A DNA stretch of 64,000 nucleotides. It comes from Patella vulgata (Eukaryota > Mollusca > Gastropoda > Patellidae). Position 1 is the stretch's first letter. Each line of letters starts with the position of its first letter. The notes under the pieces were generated by a model. That model had not been told where the DNA came from. It saw only the letters and a program-made list of their open reading frames with translations, and made no database searches. The position numbers and the translations under genes were made by a program. This document shows positions 33,601 through 45,401 of the stretch, in pieces. The stretch is from NCBI RefSeq assembly GCF_932274485.2, contig NC_065879.2, positions 90,329,459 to 90,393,458 on the forward strand, read 5' to 3'.

Positions 33601-35413
33601 TAGACAACAACACAAAACGTACCCATCTTGTATACAAAAGCCTATACGACACAATTTATTACGGCAAACTGGAAAAGTCTATTTATGGTCATACTCCGAA
33701 CAGCATTTCGTTTGATTAGACTTTATACCACTCAAACACTGCCATATTCAAAGGAAGACCAAACAGCTCTTTATTCAGTGTTCTTAATGCCCAGTTCTTA
33801 ATTTATAGTCCATAATTCTTATTTCTAAATGTGTTGTCGTATTTCTAAATGTGTTGTCGTATTTCGATATGTGTACACTAAAATTAACTTTTATATTTTA
33901 AAATATATATTTGTTTTGCAAATACGCTTGTATGCTTGCTCGATTCCCCATTATTGTATTGTGATTTATTGCATGCCAGGCCGATTTCAGCTCATGTCGT
34001 CATAATGTTCAGGTTCTATGAATTTCGAAAAATATTTTGGGGAAATGTTTTTAGAGAAATGTTTTGCAAGATTTGTATTTGGAGACTTGTATTTGGAAAT
34101 GTGTTGTTCGAGATGTGTTTTTCGTTGAGTGTATCAGATGAAATGTGCATGTAGGCTAATTTTTTGATTTTCTAAAATAAATTTGAGCTTTATATTAAAC
34201 TATACAATTAAATTTTAAAAAAATGTCATAGAAGTTTTAATTTTAGGGTACAAATGTCCAAATACGACAACAAATGAAGAGATAAGAATTATATAAGGAC
34301 AATGAATTAATAACTAAGAATTAAAAACTAAGAACTAAAAATTAAGAACTAAGAATGAAGAACTATTTGGTCTTCGATAAAGCATTGGGTAAATCGTCTT
34401 GCCCGCCCATAAACGGCTTCGATATAGGGTTTACACAACTCTGAGTTGAGCAAATCAAAATATTTATATTGATATAAGGTAACTTTTCTTCCCAGATTGT
34501 TTAACAGTCTGTATACCTGATCAGGATCAATGTGTTTTAGAAAATGTTTGTCTGAAAAAACTTTAATTAGGATCTCGGCCGTAAATTATTTATATTAGTG
34601 ATAGTTTCTGGATGATGACAGGAATTAGATAATGTGTTTATCCGTAAGATACATACAAAGCCTGCACTGTTTGTACTGTTCATTAATCCATGTAGGTCTC
34701 TTTTAAAAGAAAATATTTTATATTACAGAATTCTACAACTAAATTTAAAAACCAATGCCCCCACAGTTGTTATTCTTGCGCCTACTAGATCCCAAACTGA
34801 TCAGTGGAAATCTATATTGCCACTACCTGACCAAAAAGTTATATTGCCCGATCAGAATGTTGAATTGCCAAGACAGTCGTGTAAGAATTTATTTGTCTGT
34901 TACGCTGAATTATGCATATCAGGTTGACAATGGATTATGTGAAGCCTAAACAAATACAAAATCATCTAAACATAAAATTTAACCAATCAAAAAGAGTGTT
35001 ACCCGAATTTCAACAAATACTCGCATCTTGTAATTATATTGTATATCGCACTGTCGGGATATATTAAATGGTTTAATATATAAATGGTTTAATATATAAA
35101 TGGTTTAATATATGGTTTAATATACACGAATGTATTCTGTATTATATTTTTAGTAAAAACACTTTCTGTTACTACAATTGTGATGGTTGTTATGGCTGTA
35201 GTAATTGGTACTGTCCTGATTGTAATCATACCAGTCACCATTCTAAAATATAAGAAGAAAAGGGATAGTATGCCAAAAAGATCTAACAACGACCAAAGAG
35301 AAGAACCGATATATTTCAGTAGCCTTGACAACAGAACAGAGGAATGCCATGTGTATGCCACATTGCCTTCAACAGAATACTTGGAATTAAGCACATTAGC
35401 ATCTGTGGAATAG
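27694..35413 (+). CDS. Single-propeller type I receptor, copy C (8 exons)
   Basis: Exons: 27694-27751, 28120-28206, 28983-29120, 30826-31006, 32660-32757, 33362-33548, 34729-34880, 35154-35413; 1161 nt, 386 aa, same phases as copy B. Exon 1 is a signal peptide starting MKVFQHILSLCIF. In exon 2 the first YWTD-like strand reads KLYRYN instead of KLYWYN. Exons 3-6 are almost the same as in B (for example DKGF for EKGF). Exons 1, 2, 7 and 8 are clearly more diverged. Exon 8 gives VMVVMAVVIGTVLIVIIPV (membrane helix), then KYKKKRDSMPKRSNN and a tail with three Tyr sites: PIYFSSL, HVYATLP and TEYLELS. The closely spaced YATL and YLEL resemble SH2- or ITIM/ITAM-like docking sites, but the spacing (4 residues) is shorter than a classical ITAM. 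This copy looks intact; function is inferred from architecture only. Confidence 0.75.
28444..28823 (-). mobile_element. SINE-A in intron 2 of gene C
   Basis: Twin of the SINE at 13055-13418, with the full tRNA-like head (TTAGCCACGTGATCCCC on the plus strand) still present and the same ATCTAAAAGC flanks. Confidence 0.9.
29657..30273. mobile_element. Inverted-repeat element in intron 3 of gene C
   Basis: Twin of 14252-14868, essentially identical, carried along by the duplication. Confidence 0.5.
31058..31395. mobile_element. Two opposed SINE-A fragments, intron 4 of gene C
   Basis: Twin of 15653-16000. Confidence 0.75.
32883..33055 (-). mobile_element. SINE-B fragment in intron 5 of gene C
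   Basis: Twin of 17478-17650, differing by a base or so. Confidence 0.8.
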
Positions 35414-35559
35414 GCAGAAGTTTCGTCATCACTCGATTACGCAGGAAATGAGTATTGCTTCTGTATTCTTCAATTTGGACGATTTGGCTATATTTATCAT
35501 CACACATAATTCATATCTGTCTACTAGTATAGTATACGCTGTATTATACACCAGTATTA

Positions 35560-37560
35560 TAGTACACTGGCATTGTAAACATTGATTAGTTCTTGAACAC
35601 TGGTGTTGTATACATTTTTGGCGGTAACCTTTTCTTGTATGACGATTCATTTTTACCTGTAGCGATAAATTGTTTTGTCGCAAAGCTTAAATTTTCACGC
35701 CGTGCATAAGTTAAAGTCAATTGCCCTAGGTTGAGTCAGTTATCAACCAATTTGGTATCAATAATACGGCTATCTTTTAACTATTAATCAATCTCGGATT
35801 AGTGTTGCCAAGTTTTTACGGCAAGAGTAGCAATCAACTAATTAAGATTCAAAAGATTTAATGATTTGTCTTCAGGTACGAATCAGTGGCTGGTTTAATG
35901 GTTTCTATATATGATCAAAATGGCGGACAATATTAACAATATTATTCGTCCGATAATAATAGAAGAATTTCAGATTATTTTAGTCGATAGAATACTGAAA
36001 TTGTTCAAAAACGAATACACTTTGTAATTTGATGCTACTAAGTATAGGTAAAATGGTTACCCCAAATTCTGAGAAAGCTTTCAAAAATGGACCTCTGCAA
36101 AACAGGGAAGAGTTTTGTTTATTGTATGATCGTATATATATATTGTATGTATTTATAATGAAAGTAAAAAATGTAATAAAATTACCGAAAAACACTAATA
36201 GATATCGAGTTGCCTTTTTCTTTGTAAAATTAAAATGAAAAATTAGCGGAAAAAAATGGAACCCAGAGTGAGCAGCACATTGTTTATATTTAACACACTA
36301 TTATTGTTTATATTTATATTATTTGTAATACAGTATAATTGTTTATATTGTTTATATTTGTAATACATCAGAGTGAGCTATGCATTGTTTATTTGTAATA
36401 CAGTATTATTGTTTAGATTTATATTATTTGTAATATATTATATTGTAGGCATAGTTTATTTGTAATACACTATTATTGTTTATATTTATATTATTTGTAA
36501 TATATTATATTGTATGTATTCTTCAGATTTATAATACATTAGTATTGTATGCATTGTTTATTGTAATACACTATTATTGTTTAGATTTATAATACATCAG
36601 TATTTTATGCATTGTTTATTAGTAATATTGTAATATTGCATATATTGTTTAGTAGTGTATATTGTTTAATTTTATATAGAACAGTTTTCAGTTTTTAACA
36701 TAATACCGTAGTTGCATAAACTTTTTCTTTCTATATTAACAGTTTTATTTCTTTGTTTTACATTAAACAATTTAACAATATTGTAACAGAGATAGAAAAT
36801 TGGGTTTTAACGTCCACTCAACAGAAACGAGGTAATTACGAGCCAAACATGGTGGTATAAAATTTCAACAATTCGCTTGTCTTTTGTCACTTGTCCAGTG
36901 ATTATAGAAACACAGCTTGCTTTTGTCAGGGGAATCAAATTTCAGTATCTCGCTTGTCCGATTTAAGAATTAAAATGTCGGTCAGTTAGCTTAGTTCCTG
37001 TACTCAAGAGGAGCTAATTGTATACAGACCACTGAAGCACCAACCCAACACCCACTCCACCACCTAAATGTGTAACTATAAATAGACTTGTTAAATTAGA
37101 TAGACAATATGAACACATCATATCACACAATGAATATGGCTACAACATATTAGTCTGGTACTAGAAACATTCTTGTCCAATTACATAGAGAATATGAATA
37201 CATCATATCATATTTGTCTGGTATCATCAACATTACCTTACTAATTATTGTTTAGAATCAGACAATATATTTAATTTCTGTTGGCGTATTATGTTATTAA
37301 TTTGTTTTATATATGAAATAAGCGAGACAAGGTTTCATATTAAAAGAAGTTTAATATAAAGTCAAAAGTAGTAGAACGTTATTAAACAAGAAATTGTGGC
37401 CATTTCCCTACCCTTTTGATCCGAATAAATTCGGGTAAGCCAACTCTATCACACACATACTCATATTTTCTCTAGAATTTATTTTCCAAAGACAATTGTC
37501 GGATTGTAATTAAACACAATAGTAAGCCGTGGGAGTTTATTTATTTACATTTTAATACAC
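35560..37560. repeat. Unit-associated conserved segment, copy C
   Basis: Counterpart of 20821-22740, with the ATTGTTTA-type minisatellite at 36270-36760, a SINE-B 3' remnant at about 36790-36890 and CACACAATGAATATGG near 37130. Between the stop of gene C and this segment only a vestige of the TTTAGT/TATAC array is present (35520-35620). No gene called. Confidence 0.7.
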
Positions 37561-37564
37561 GAAT

Positions 37565-38020
37565 ACCACACTCAATCAATACAGTTTATTTTTTTACATC
37601 CTTACCACACTTTATCAACAACTAAATTATTTATTTACATCTTTATACACGGATACCACACCCTGTCTATACAATGTATTTATTTACACCTTTATACACG
37701 AATACTACACCCTGTCTATACAGTTTATTTATTTACATCTTTATAAACCCATACCACACCCTGTCTATACAGTTTATTTATTTACATCTTTATAAACCCA
37801 TACCACACCATGTCTATACAGTTTATTTATTTACATCTTTATAAACTCATACCACACCATCTCTATACAGTTTATTTATTTACATCTTTATACACGAATA
37901 CTACACCCTGTCTATACAGTTTATTTATTTACATCTTTATACACGAATACTACACCCTGTCTATACAGTTTATTTATTTACATCTTTATATACGTATACC
38001 ACACCCTGTCTATACATTTT
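37565..38020. repeat. 49-bp tandem repeat, unit C (about 9 units)
   Basis: Units of about TCTATACAGTTTATTTATTT plus ACATCTTTATAAACCCATAC plus CACACCCTG. Some units differ by ACACGAATACTAC. The ORF over this block reads repeating YIYLHLY and is a product of the repeat. Confidence 0.9.
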
Positions 38021-38350
38021 ATGAGAACTATTGATTGGAATAAGTTATGTTGGTTCCACCAACCAATGATAAAAAGTTTAAAATCTGATTCCAGTCTGTG
38101 TATTAAACTGTAAAATCAAAATCCGGGTAGTTTATTCTTGAATATACTTGTTCTAGAAATTGTATTTATGCGGATTTGTTAATTTTTTATATATTTAGCC
38201 AACATTTTATTTCTTTTATATGGTTATGGATGCCTTTTGGCCTGGAGAGATGATGCTGGGTTGGGACCAACAAGAAAAGGCAATAGTTAAAGATTGACTC
38301 CACTCGCAAGGTTCCGAGGAAACATTGGTCTGCGATATCACCCTTGTTTG
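38021..38350. repeat. LINE relic and terminal segment of unit C
   Basis: 38025-38100 matches the LINE relic stretch of units A and B (AAAATCTGATTCCAGTCTGTG). 38200-38345 contains TGCTGGGTTGGGACCAACAA and AAACATTGGTCTGCGATATCA, the unit-end segment shared with 23590-23760 and, inverted, 57930-58060. Confidence 0.6.
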
Positions 38351-39215
38351 AAGCGGACCATAAGCAAGGAACAAGACATAAAGGCCCTGCCCCACTGCAC
38401 TTACGGATGCAAAGAGGATGTAAAACGGGGACAAAAACGTGCCCTCCGTTTGAAAACGCCATGCATCCGTTGTGTACTCATTGCATACGTGTTTCATACG
38501 CTCTATCCATCGAGCATCCGTTCACTTTGATTTCATCAGCGCAAAAAGTTTTGAGCTGCACAGAACTTTTATAACGGATGAACTTTCTGCCGTGTACGAT
38601 GTAAATGCGCGACATATACGAGCACCAAACGTTCCATGTCCGTTATCATCCGTTAAACGTCCGCTGTATCCTCTCTGCATCCTCTGAGCATCCTCGCAAC
38701 TCACATCCGCTCCAGCTGAAAACGGAAAGAGGGAGGAAAGATAAGGTACATGGAACGTCTATACATCGTTAGTAGCACGGAAATAGAAAGGGTGTAAGCG
38801 TATGCATCTCGTATATAGTTTTCAAAACGGACAAAGCGTTTGTATCTGGGATGTATCTGGTATATTGAAGGATGTCTGGAGTTTGCCGGAGCTGTCATCC
38901 ACTTCCATCCGCTCTCATCCGCTAGGCTTCCTATGAAGATCCATTTAACATCCCGCTACATACTTCCCACGTTCGTTCTTTTCCGTTCTGTTTTCGCAAA
39001 TTTTCGTCATTTTTGTCCATTTCTGGAGTGGATGAAAACGGATGGAGCCACCCCCGAAAGTTTGCTCGTCCGCTGTGTCCTTTTTGCATACGTTTTCTGT
39101 CCATCGGCCACTGGGATGAAAACGAATGGAGCCACCCCGAAAGTTTGCTCGTCCGCTGTGTCCTTTTTGCTTACGTTTTCTGTCCATCGGCCACTGGGAC
39201 CGGTCCTTAAAGTAA
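38351..39215. repeat. ATCCGTT-rich block with 87-bp duplication
   Basis: GC-richer than its surroundings, with scattered CATCCGTT/CATCCGCT strings. Two adjacent copies of an 87-bp sequence (about 39025-39111 and 39112-39198; AAAGTTTGCTCGTCCGCTGT, TTTCTGTCCATCGGCCACTGG). Several overlapping ORFs occur on both strands; none has a recognisable domain. Could be an unclassified mobile element. Confidence 0.5.
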
Positions 39216-41000
39216 AGCTCTAGTATAGCGAGGCGTGATCCTGATCGCCTGAAAAATTTTTTTCAACATTTATATCATCTAATCGGCATGACGTCAGAAT
39301 ATTTTAGAAGAACAGATGATTATAAATATGTCTGTATGTTTAACGTTCTTAAAGTCTTATTTGTATGATGGCTGACCTTTATGAGTGACGTCACATCAAA
39401 TGGCGTCGATAGAGTGTGCATTGTTTACATGGACGTAGGAACGTAAACTGGTCCGTGAACTCATTTTACGCCTTCGCGTACTATTTAAATGTACCAAGTT
39501 GCACTGAATAGGAAATATTTTTATTCAGCTGTACCCCGATCCTCACGCGACATTTTCGATGATGACGAAGTATGATTATTGAATTTCTTCTTCATTGGAG
39601 GACAATATTGGTGTCCGCCATTATTATATATGTGATGGAACTGGATAAACACATTCCAAATATGATTTTAACACAGAGATCATTGCTACGGTAGATACGG
39701 AATTAAAATTTGAAAAAAACGGAAGTGGCTCCAAAAATGTCAGAGTGGCATTTAAAGATTAAAGAATTACAAATACAACCACGGACGATCACAAGACGAT
39801 CAAAGGCTGTTCTGAAATATGTAGCAGAGAAGAGCGAGTATGCGTCGCACGTTGGATGTGGGGAGTTGTCTCCACGCATTTTCCACAACTAACCAGCGAC
39901 TGCATAGCACTAGGCATGATGGTACATATTCTATTTGGTGCCGTAGCGAAATTTCGACCTTTAGGTAAGCAGCAACTTTGGAAGAAGAATACATATTTGA
40001 TTTGGTGCACGTGACTACGAGATCGAATACCCAGGTAAAATTTTGGAAAAAGAATACATATTCTATTTAGTGACGTACCTCAGTTTCGACCTTTAGGATA
40101 AGCAGCAACTTTGGAAGAAGAAAACCCTACAAACCAGCAACAAGATACATTCTGGTATAAAAGAGAAATAATTGGCAGAAAGAAATCTGATGAAAAAAAA
40201 AAAAAAAAAAAATCTAGTGGAAATATTCACAACATTGAGTAAGTACATTTTATTCTGGCAAATTCAATTTGTTAAGTTATCAGATAAAATAATATTAATT
40301 TAAGGTTAAAATCTGATTAGGAATTAAATATTTGAAATTTAATTGTAAAGAGAATAAAATAGTCAGACATAAGTTTTGACAGGTTTATAATACTGTCATT
40401 AGTTAAGAATGTATACTATCAAGTTACATGACATGTAGTAAGTATAGTAAATTTGAGTAATAGAATTTGAAATTGAAGTGGCTTTTGGAAGTAGTTTTAA
40501 AATTATTGTTTTTGGTATAACTAAGAAATAATAATACGGAAACGGAATATGGAATAAAATAAGGAATTAATGTTGTCTCCGGATCGAAGTGGTAAGATGG
40601 CAGAGCTAAGGATAGAGTTCGCAAGTTTCTGCTTTAATTCGTTAAAATTTGTGTTTTCGTGTCGGTGGTATATGTGGCTAGCTAATTACAGCTAATATAG
40701 TTTTGAGACTCTTAGTCCAAGTTTCAAAATTATGGTTTTAGTCGATTAAAGACTAAATTGGGTTAGCTTTTGAATTTAGCTTTTGTGTCATCCGTGTGTT
40801 CAGCTATGTAATTTTGAGACCCTTAGTACAAGTTTCAAAATTATGGTATTTTAACTTTTGAATAAAGAGTTGGTTATGTTAAAATCCAATGTAATTAAAT
40901 CTAGGGATGTAGGTATAGTTATTCCTGGAAAAACAGCTAAAATTACCGGCTCGTTGAGATTGTGAGATTATCGCAAAGTTATTAATACGAGTTTAATACG
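39216..41000. other. Unassigned, with short imperfect tandem repeats
   Basis: No supported gene. Imperfect direct repeats occur at 39945-40000 and 40070-40125 (TTTCGACCTTTAGG, AAGCAGCAACTTTGGAAGAA) and at 40690-40740 and 40805-40855 (GTCCAAGTTTCAAAATTATGG type). A poly-A run is at about 40193-40211. Homology to the receptor unit begins abruptly near 41000. Confidence 0.4.
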
Positions 41001-41349
41001 AGGTTGCTTGTATATTGTACAACGAAATTCGGCGATCAATATATTCGATTCTCTTTGAACAGAATTGTCCGCCATATTGATTATTTCCCACAAATAACAT
41101 GACTTCCGGTTCTAATTTCACAGATAAAGGTATCATCTGTACTAAGCTCTTTGGGGTAGGTTTGTTTTTAGCAAAGCTGGATGGCGTGAAAACTGAATCA
41201 CTACCAAATGTGAATATCAAATCATCGACACTTGAAGAAATTGATAGTCAATTAGAAGATGTTACAACCCTGGATGGACGATTGTATATTGTCTGTCGGG
41301 ATCCGAATAGGTTAGTAGTTTATAAATTTAATGGTTGTATTTATCATTA

Positions 41350-41663
41350 AATGAAATGGGTTTAACGTCCTACTGTTCGGCTCCTAAACTGAGCTAATGA
41401 AGACGGGCATACGCCATACAGTATGCTATGAGGGAAATTTTGCCTACTGTCAAGGGATCTTTTACGTTCACGCCAATATGTAAACGGGACCTCGGTTTTT
41501 CGTCCCATCCGAACGACTAGACAGCTGTCCTTGTCAGGCCCTCCGTCCTGCATCACTGACATCCGGAAAATATGGATGAACTTTCTCGGCCAATGCAGGG
41601 AACGAACACCCGACCTCCAGGCTATCGAGCCAGCTTCTTGCCCACTTAGCTACGTGATCCCCT
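41350..41663 (-). mobile_element. SINE-A in intron 6 of copy D
   Basis: Nearly complete SINE-A with a deletion in the middle (between TTTTGCC and TACTGTCAAGG). Inserted about 40 bp after exon 6. Confidence 0.85.
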
Positions 41664-42094
41664 ATTTATCAATAAATTAGGTCAATAGAGAACAACACAA
41701 AACGTATCTATCTTGTATACAAAGGCCTATATGACACCATTTTTACGGCATACTGGAAAAGTCTATTTATAGTAACAGTAGTCGTTATATATGATATAGA
41801 AAGGATTATACGACATACATTTTTTACAAAGAAGAAGATCAATATACATTTTAAAAATTGTAAAATATTTTCTGACATATACATATTTACGTACTGTTTT
41901 TTTAGACAGATATTATTTGGATCGTCTAAACTCGATTTAGTGAGGGAGGGGTGTGAGATTTATAAGTCACAATACTGGTCTTAATACGGAATGCCAGTTA
42001 TCGTTTAATAGATCAGCCGAAAGTATGAAGTATGTGATAATGACTGGCACCAATATTGTCCTTTAATGTTAGACCGGGTTAACCAATTTAGTTA

Positions 42095-42103
42095 TATTGA
42101 TAT

Positions 42104-42162
<59 letters not shown>

Positions 42163-42165
42163 CCC
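42095..42165. repeat. (TA)n microsatellite
   Basis: About 30 TA dinucleotides with one interruption. Confidence 0.95.
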
Positions 42166-42189
42166 TAAGGGTATACCAGGCACGTTGTG

Positions 42190-42456
42190 GGGGGGGGGTT
42201 GTATGGCCGAATGGTTCGCATATGCGTGCTGTATCATAACGTCTGTCATTGAATCAACTGGTGTGGTTTCGAATCCCCGGTTGTACGTGACAAGGAGTAG
42301 GGTAACCTGTGCAACCTAGTGGGTCCTCCGGTTTCATCCCACTGCTAAAGACCCCTACGCGCAAGCGAATCGTTGAAATAAAATTGAACCATGTGTTAGT
42401 CACGAAATGACCTAATTTGTGTCGAGTAGACGTTAAACCACATTTCTCTCTCTCTC
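42190..42456 (+). mobile_element. SINE-B, full length, intron 6 of copy D
   Basis: GTATGGCCGAATGGTTCGCA head, TTTCGAATCCCCGGTTGTAC B-box region, and tail GAGTAGACGTTAAACCACA followed by (TCTC)n. A small deletion removes the middle of the CCCGGAGAAAAC block. Confidence 0.85.
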
Positions 42457-43989
42457 ATAAAACGAGTGGGATTTCACTAAAATCACGTTCATCAAGCGAT
42501 TTTTATTATTGTATTCCTGCTCCATTCCCTGTTATTGTATGGTCACTTATTGTATGCCAGGTTGATTTCTGCTAATGTCGTTCTAATGTTCCGGTTCGAT
42601 GAATTTCGAAAATGTTCCCGGAGATAATGGTTCTAGAGAAATGTTTTGCAAGATTTGCATTTCGAAACCCGTATTTGGAAATTTGTCTAAGAGGGAAATA
42701 TAAATGTAGGCTAATTGTTTGATTTTCTAAAAATAAATTTTATCTTTATATTAAAATACAATTAAATTGAACAAAAATACAATGGACAAATCTGATATGA
42801 CAAATGTCTGATTTGTAAAACAAATATTGAATTTAAGATACAAGTTTTATTTTAACTGTACAATTGTCGAAATACGTCTTCGATATGGGTAACACTACTC
42901 GGAGTTGAGCAAATCAAAATATTTGGACTGGTTTCGAATAAATTTGCTTTCAAGATTTTTTAACAGCCTGCTTACTTTGTCCGGATCAATATGCTTTCAG
43001 ACAATGTTTGCCTAAAACAACTTTAATTAGAATCTTGATCAAAATAAATTTTTAATTATTTATGTTAGATAATAAGTTGGGTTCATTCTTAAGATACATT
43101 CGAATCCTGCACTGTTTGTACTGTACATCAATCAATGCAGGTCTCTTTAAAACGTTTTATTTTACATTACAGAATTCTACAAATAGATTTAAAAACCAAT
43201 ACCCCTATAGTTGTTTTTACTGCGCCTACAAGACCCGAACTTGATCGGTGGATATCTGTATTGCCACTACCTGGCCAGAATGTTGAATTGCCCGACCAGA
43301 ATGTTGAATTGCCAAGACAGCCATGTAAGAATTTATTTGTCTTTTACGCTGAATTATGCATATCATGTTGACAGTGGATTATGTGAAGCCTAAACAAATA
43401 CAAAAAAATTCATCTAAACATAAAATGTAACGAATCCGAATTTAAAAAAATCATCGCATCTTGTAATTTTATTGTATATCGCACTGTCGGGATATATCAA
43501 ATGGTTTAATATACACTAATGGATTCTGTATTATATTTTTAGTAAAAACACTTTCTGTTTCTACAACTGTGATGGTAGTTATATCTGTAGTTATTGGTAT
43601 TGTCCTGATTGTAATCATACCAGTCACCATTATAAAATATAAGAAGAAAAGGGATAGTATGCCAAAAATATCTAACAACGACCAAAGAGAAGAACCGATA
43701 TATTCCACTAGCCTTGACAACGGACAAAAGGAACGCCATGTGTGTGCAACACCGTCATCAACAGAATTAAACACACTGCCATCATCCGCATATGTCGAAA
43801 TATATGACAGTAGCCTTGACAACAGACCAGAGGAATGCCATCTGTATGACACAGTTCCTTTTAGAGAGCAGAAACTGCCAACACCAGTATATGATGAAAT
43901 TTTGTAACTCTTCTATTTTATAGTATTAATGGATATGATCGAATTAGCTTGATTTATGACCACACACTATAAATATCTGTCCACTGGTG

Positions 43990-44440
43990 TACGCTGTATT
44001 ATACACCAGTATTATAGTACACTAGCATTGTATACATTATTTAGTTTTAGTACACTGATGTTGTATCCATTCTTAGTTATAGTATAGTTGTATATTTTGT
44101 TTAGCTTAAGTTCAGTTGTATTGCATACATTGTTTTGTTATAGTATGCTTGTACTACGTTGTGTAGTTATAGTATACTTGTACTGTATACATTGTTTAGT
44201 TATCGTATACCTGTATTACATACATTGTTTAGTTAAAGTATACTTGTATATATTGTTTAGTTTTAGTTCACTAGTAGTGTATACAGTGTTTAATTTCAGT
44301 ACACATGTACTGCATACATTGTATAGTTTTATTTTACTGCGAGTTTATTTAGTGTTTAGTTTAATAATACACTATTATATAATAGTTTACTGGGATCATA
44401 TTTACTGTTTTGTTTTGTTTTACATTGTTTAGTTGAACTA
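43990..44440. repeat. TTTAGT/TATAC minisatellite of unit D
   Basis: Loose array of TATAGTATACTTGTACTGTA plus TACATTGTTTAG units after the stop of copy D. An ORF of 114 aa over it is a product of the repeat. Confidence 0.85.
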
Positions 44441-44451
44441 TCTAAACAACA

Positions 44452-45401
44452 AAAAAACAAACGTCAGTACGATTTTAAAATCAGAGAGGCACTTTAATCA
44501 AATCAGTTTAGAAAACGACTTACTAAATGGATCAAAACATTTTTTTGTGAACAGTATGTTGACACCTTAGTGATACATTCATCACAATTGGTAAGACATT
44601 ACGAGAAGGTTTAGAGTCTGTACACATACATCGGTATCAGTACATGGAGTGGACCAGACGATCGATGAACGCCACCGGCACCTGGAACCACACCCTCAGA
44701 AAAGCCTGGCGTAATCCATCGGCTGTGTTTGGCCTGTGTTACGACGTTATTAATTCTCCTCTGAATTTCATCACAAAAATGTTCAATCGGGTTTAAGTCC
44801 GGATTAAGGGTTGGCTAGTGCATGACGTTGACACCGTTCTGCAGTAGAAAGTCTCGAATAACTCTGGCGGGGAGTGCACGGGCGTTGTCATGCTGGAAAA
44901 CGTTGTTTCGGTGACGTGCGAAATGTGGTATGACGTGTTGTCTGAGCGCTTGATCGATGTAGCGCACTGCTGTGATGCCGCCACCTCTCCCTGGTCAAAG
45001 ATTGTGGAACACCACAGTACCCACTCGCTGGTTCAGGCCGATCCCAAAACAAACCAATATGCTTGGATTTCCCCATGAGTCTCGTTCCATAACACATTAG
45101 TCAGAATAACGCTGACCACATCGACGCCACATTCTGGTCCTGCCATCTGCATTTCTTAGGACTGGTCCCGGTGAACAGCACGCGCAGCATGAAAATCAAG
45201 GAGAACACACTACTATCTCAGAAGTCAGGTTGCGTTTTTGAGAATATTTCCTGGGTGCAATTCTGTGTTTGGGAAGGAGCCTTATTGTTCAGGTAAAGTT
45301 GGAGATGTTTTTACAAATATACAATAAAAACATTTGGCAAGTTTTATGCAATGCGTCTATTTAGAGTAACATACCAACCAGACGTTTCTTTTGCTGCTTA
45401 G
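44452..45401 (-). mobile_element. Tc1-like transposon, copy 1 (deleted)
   Basis: Ends CTAAACAACAAAAAAACAAA and (right) GACGTTTCTTTTGCTGCTTAG, similar when inverted. The minus strand has remains of a Tc1/mariner transposase: C-terminal part with HDNARA and the RPHVIPHF-like block at 44830-45000. The N-terminal half is largely deleted (junction near 45145). It sits at the same place in unit D as copy 4 in inverted unit E. Confidence 0.75.

Larger units (their letters stand above)
28330..33650. repeat. High-identity duplicated block, copy 2
   Basis: Partner of 12945-18240. Outside the block, units B and C share the same order of segments but with visibly lower identity and several indels, for example an extra 32 bp near 28270 and an extra stretch of more than 500 bp at 34000-34620 between exons 6 and 7 of gene C. 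Confidence 0.9.
41124..43907 (+). pseudogene. Propeller receptor copy D, exons 6-8 only
   Basis: Exon 6 (41124-41310), exon 7 (43173-43324) and exon 8 (43543-43907) keep open frames, consensus splice sites and the family phases. No exons 1-5 can be found upstream, where homology stops near 41000. Exon 6 gives KGIICTKLFGVGLFLAKLDG; exon 7 has a shortened stalk (LPGQNVELPDQNVELP). Exon 8 has VMVVISVVIGIVLIVIIPV and the longest tail of all copies, with PIYSTSL, SSAYVEIYDSS, CHLYDTVP and TPVYDEIL at the end; the first ATP site reads HVCATP. SAYVEI fits the ITIM consensus (S-x-Y-x-x-I). Without a signal peptide exon it is probably a truncated relic, unless spliced to exons outside the recognised unit. 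Confidence 0.7.

Noticed and set aside
35290-35413. Classical ITAM in copy C tail
   Set aside because: YATL and YLEL are only 4 residues apart, shorter than the usual 6-8 between ITAM half-sites; called only as tyrosine docking-like sites.
37810-38034. 74-aa repetitive ORF
   Set aside because: Reads across the 49-bp tandem repeat.
38187-38497. 91-93 aa ORFs on the minus strand
   Set aside because: They overlap the unit-end repeat segment shared with units B and E, where the frame is not conserved.
42190-42270. tRNA gene
   Set aside because: A- and B-box-like sequences are present, but the cloverleaf is incomplete, and the same head occurs in every SINE-B copy.
44088-44432. 114-aa hydrophobic ORF
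   Set aside because: Lies wholly in the TTTAGT/TATAC minisatellite; similar ORFs at 46082, 49747 and 9742 have the same cause.
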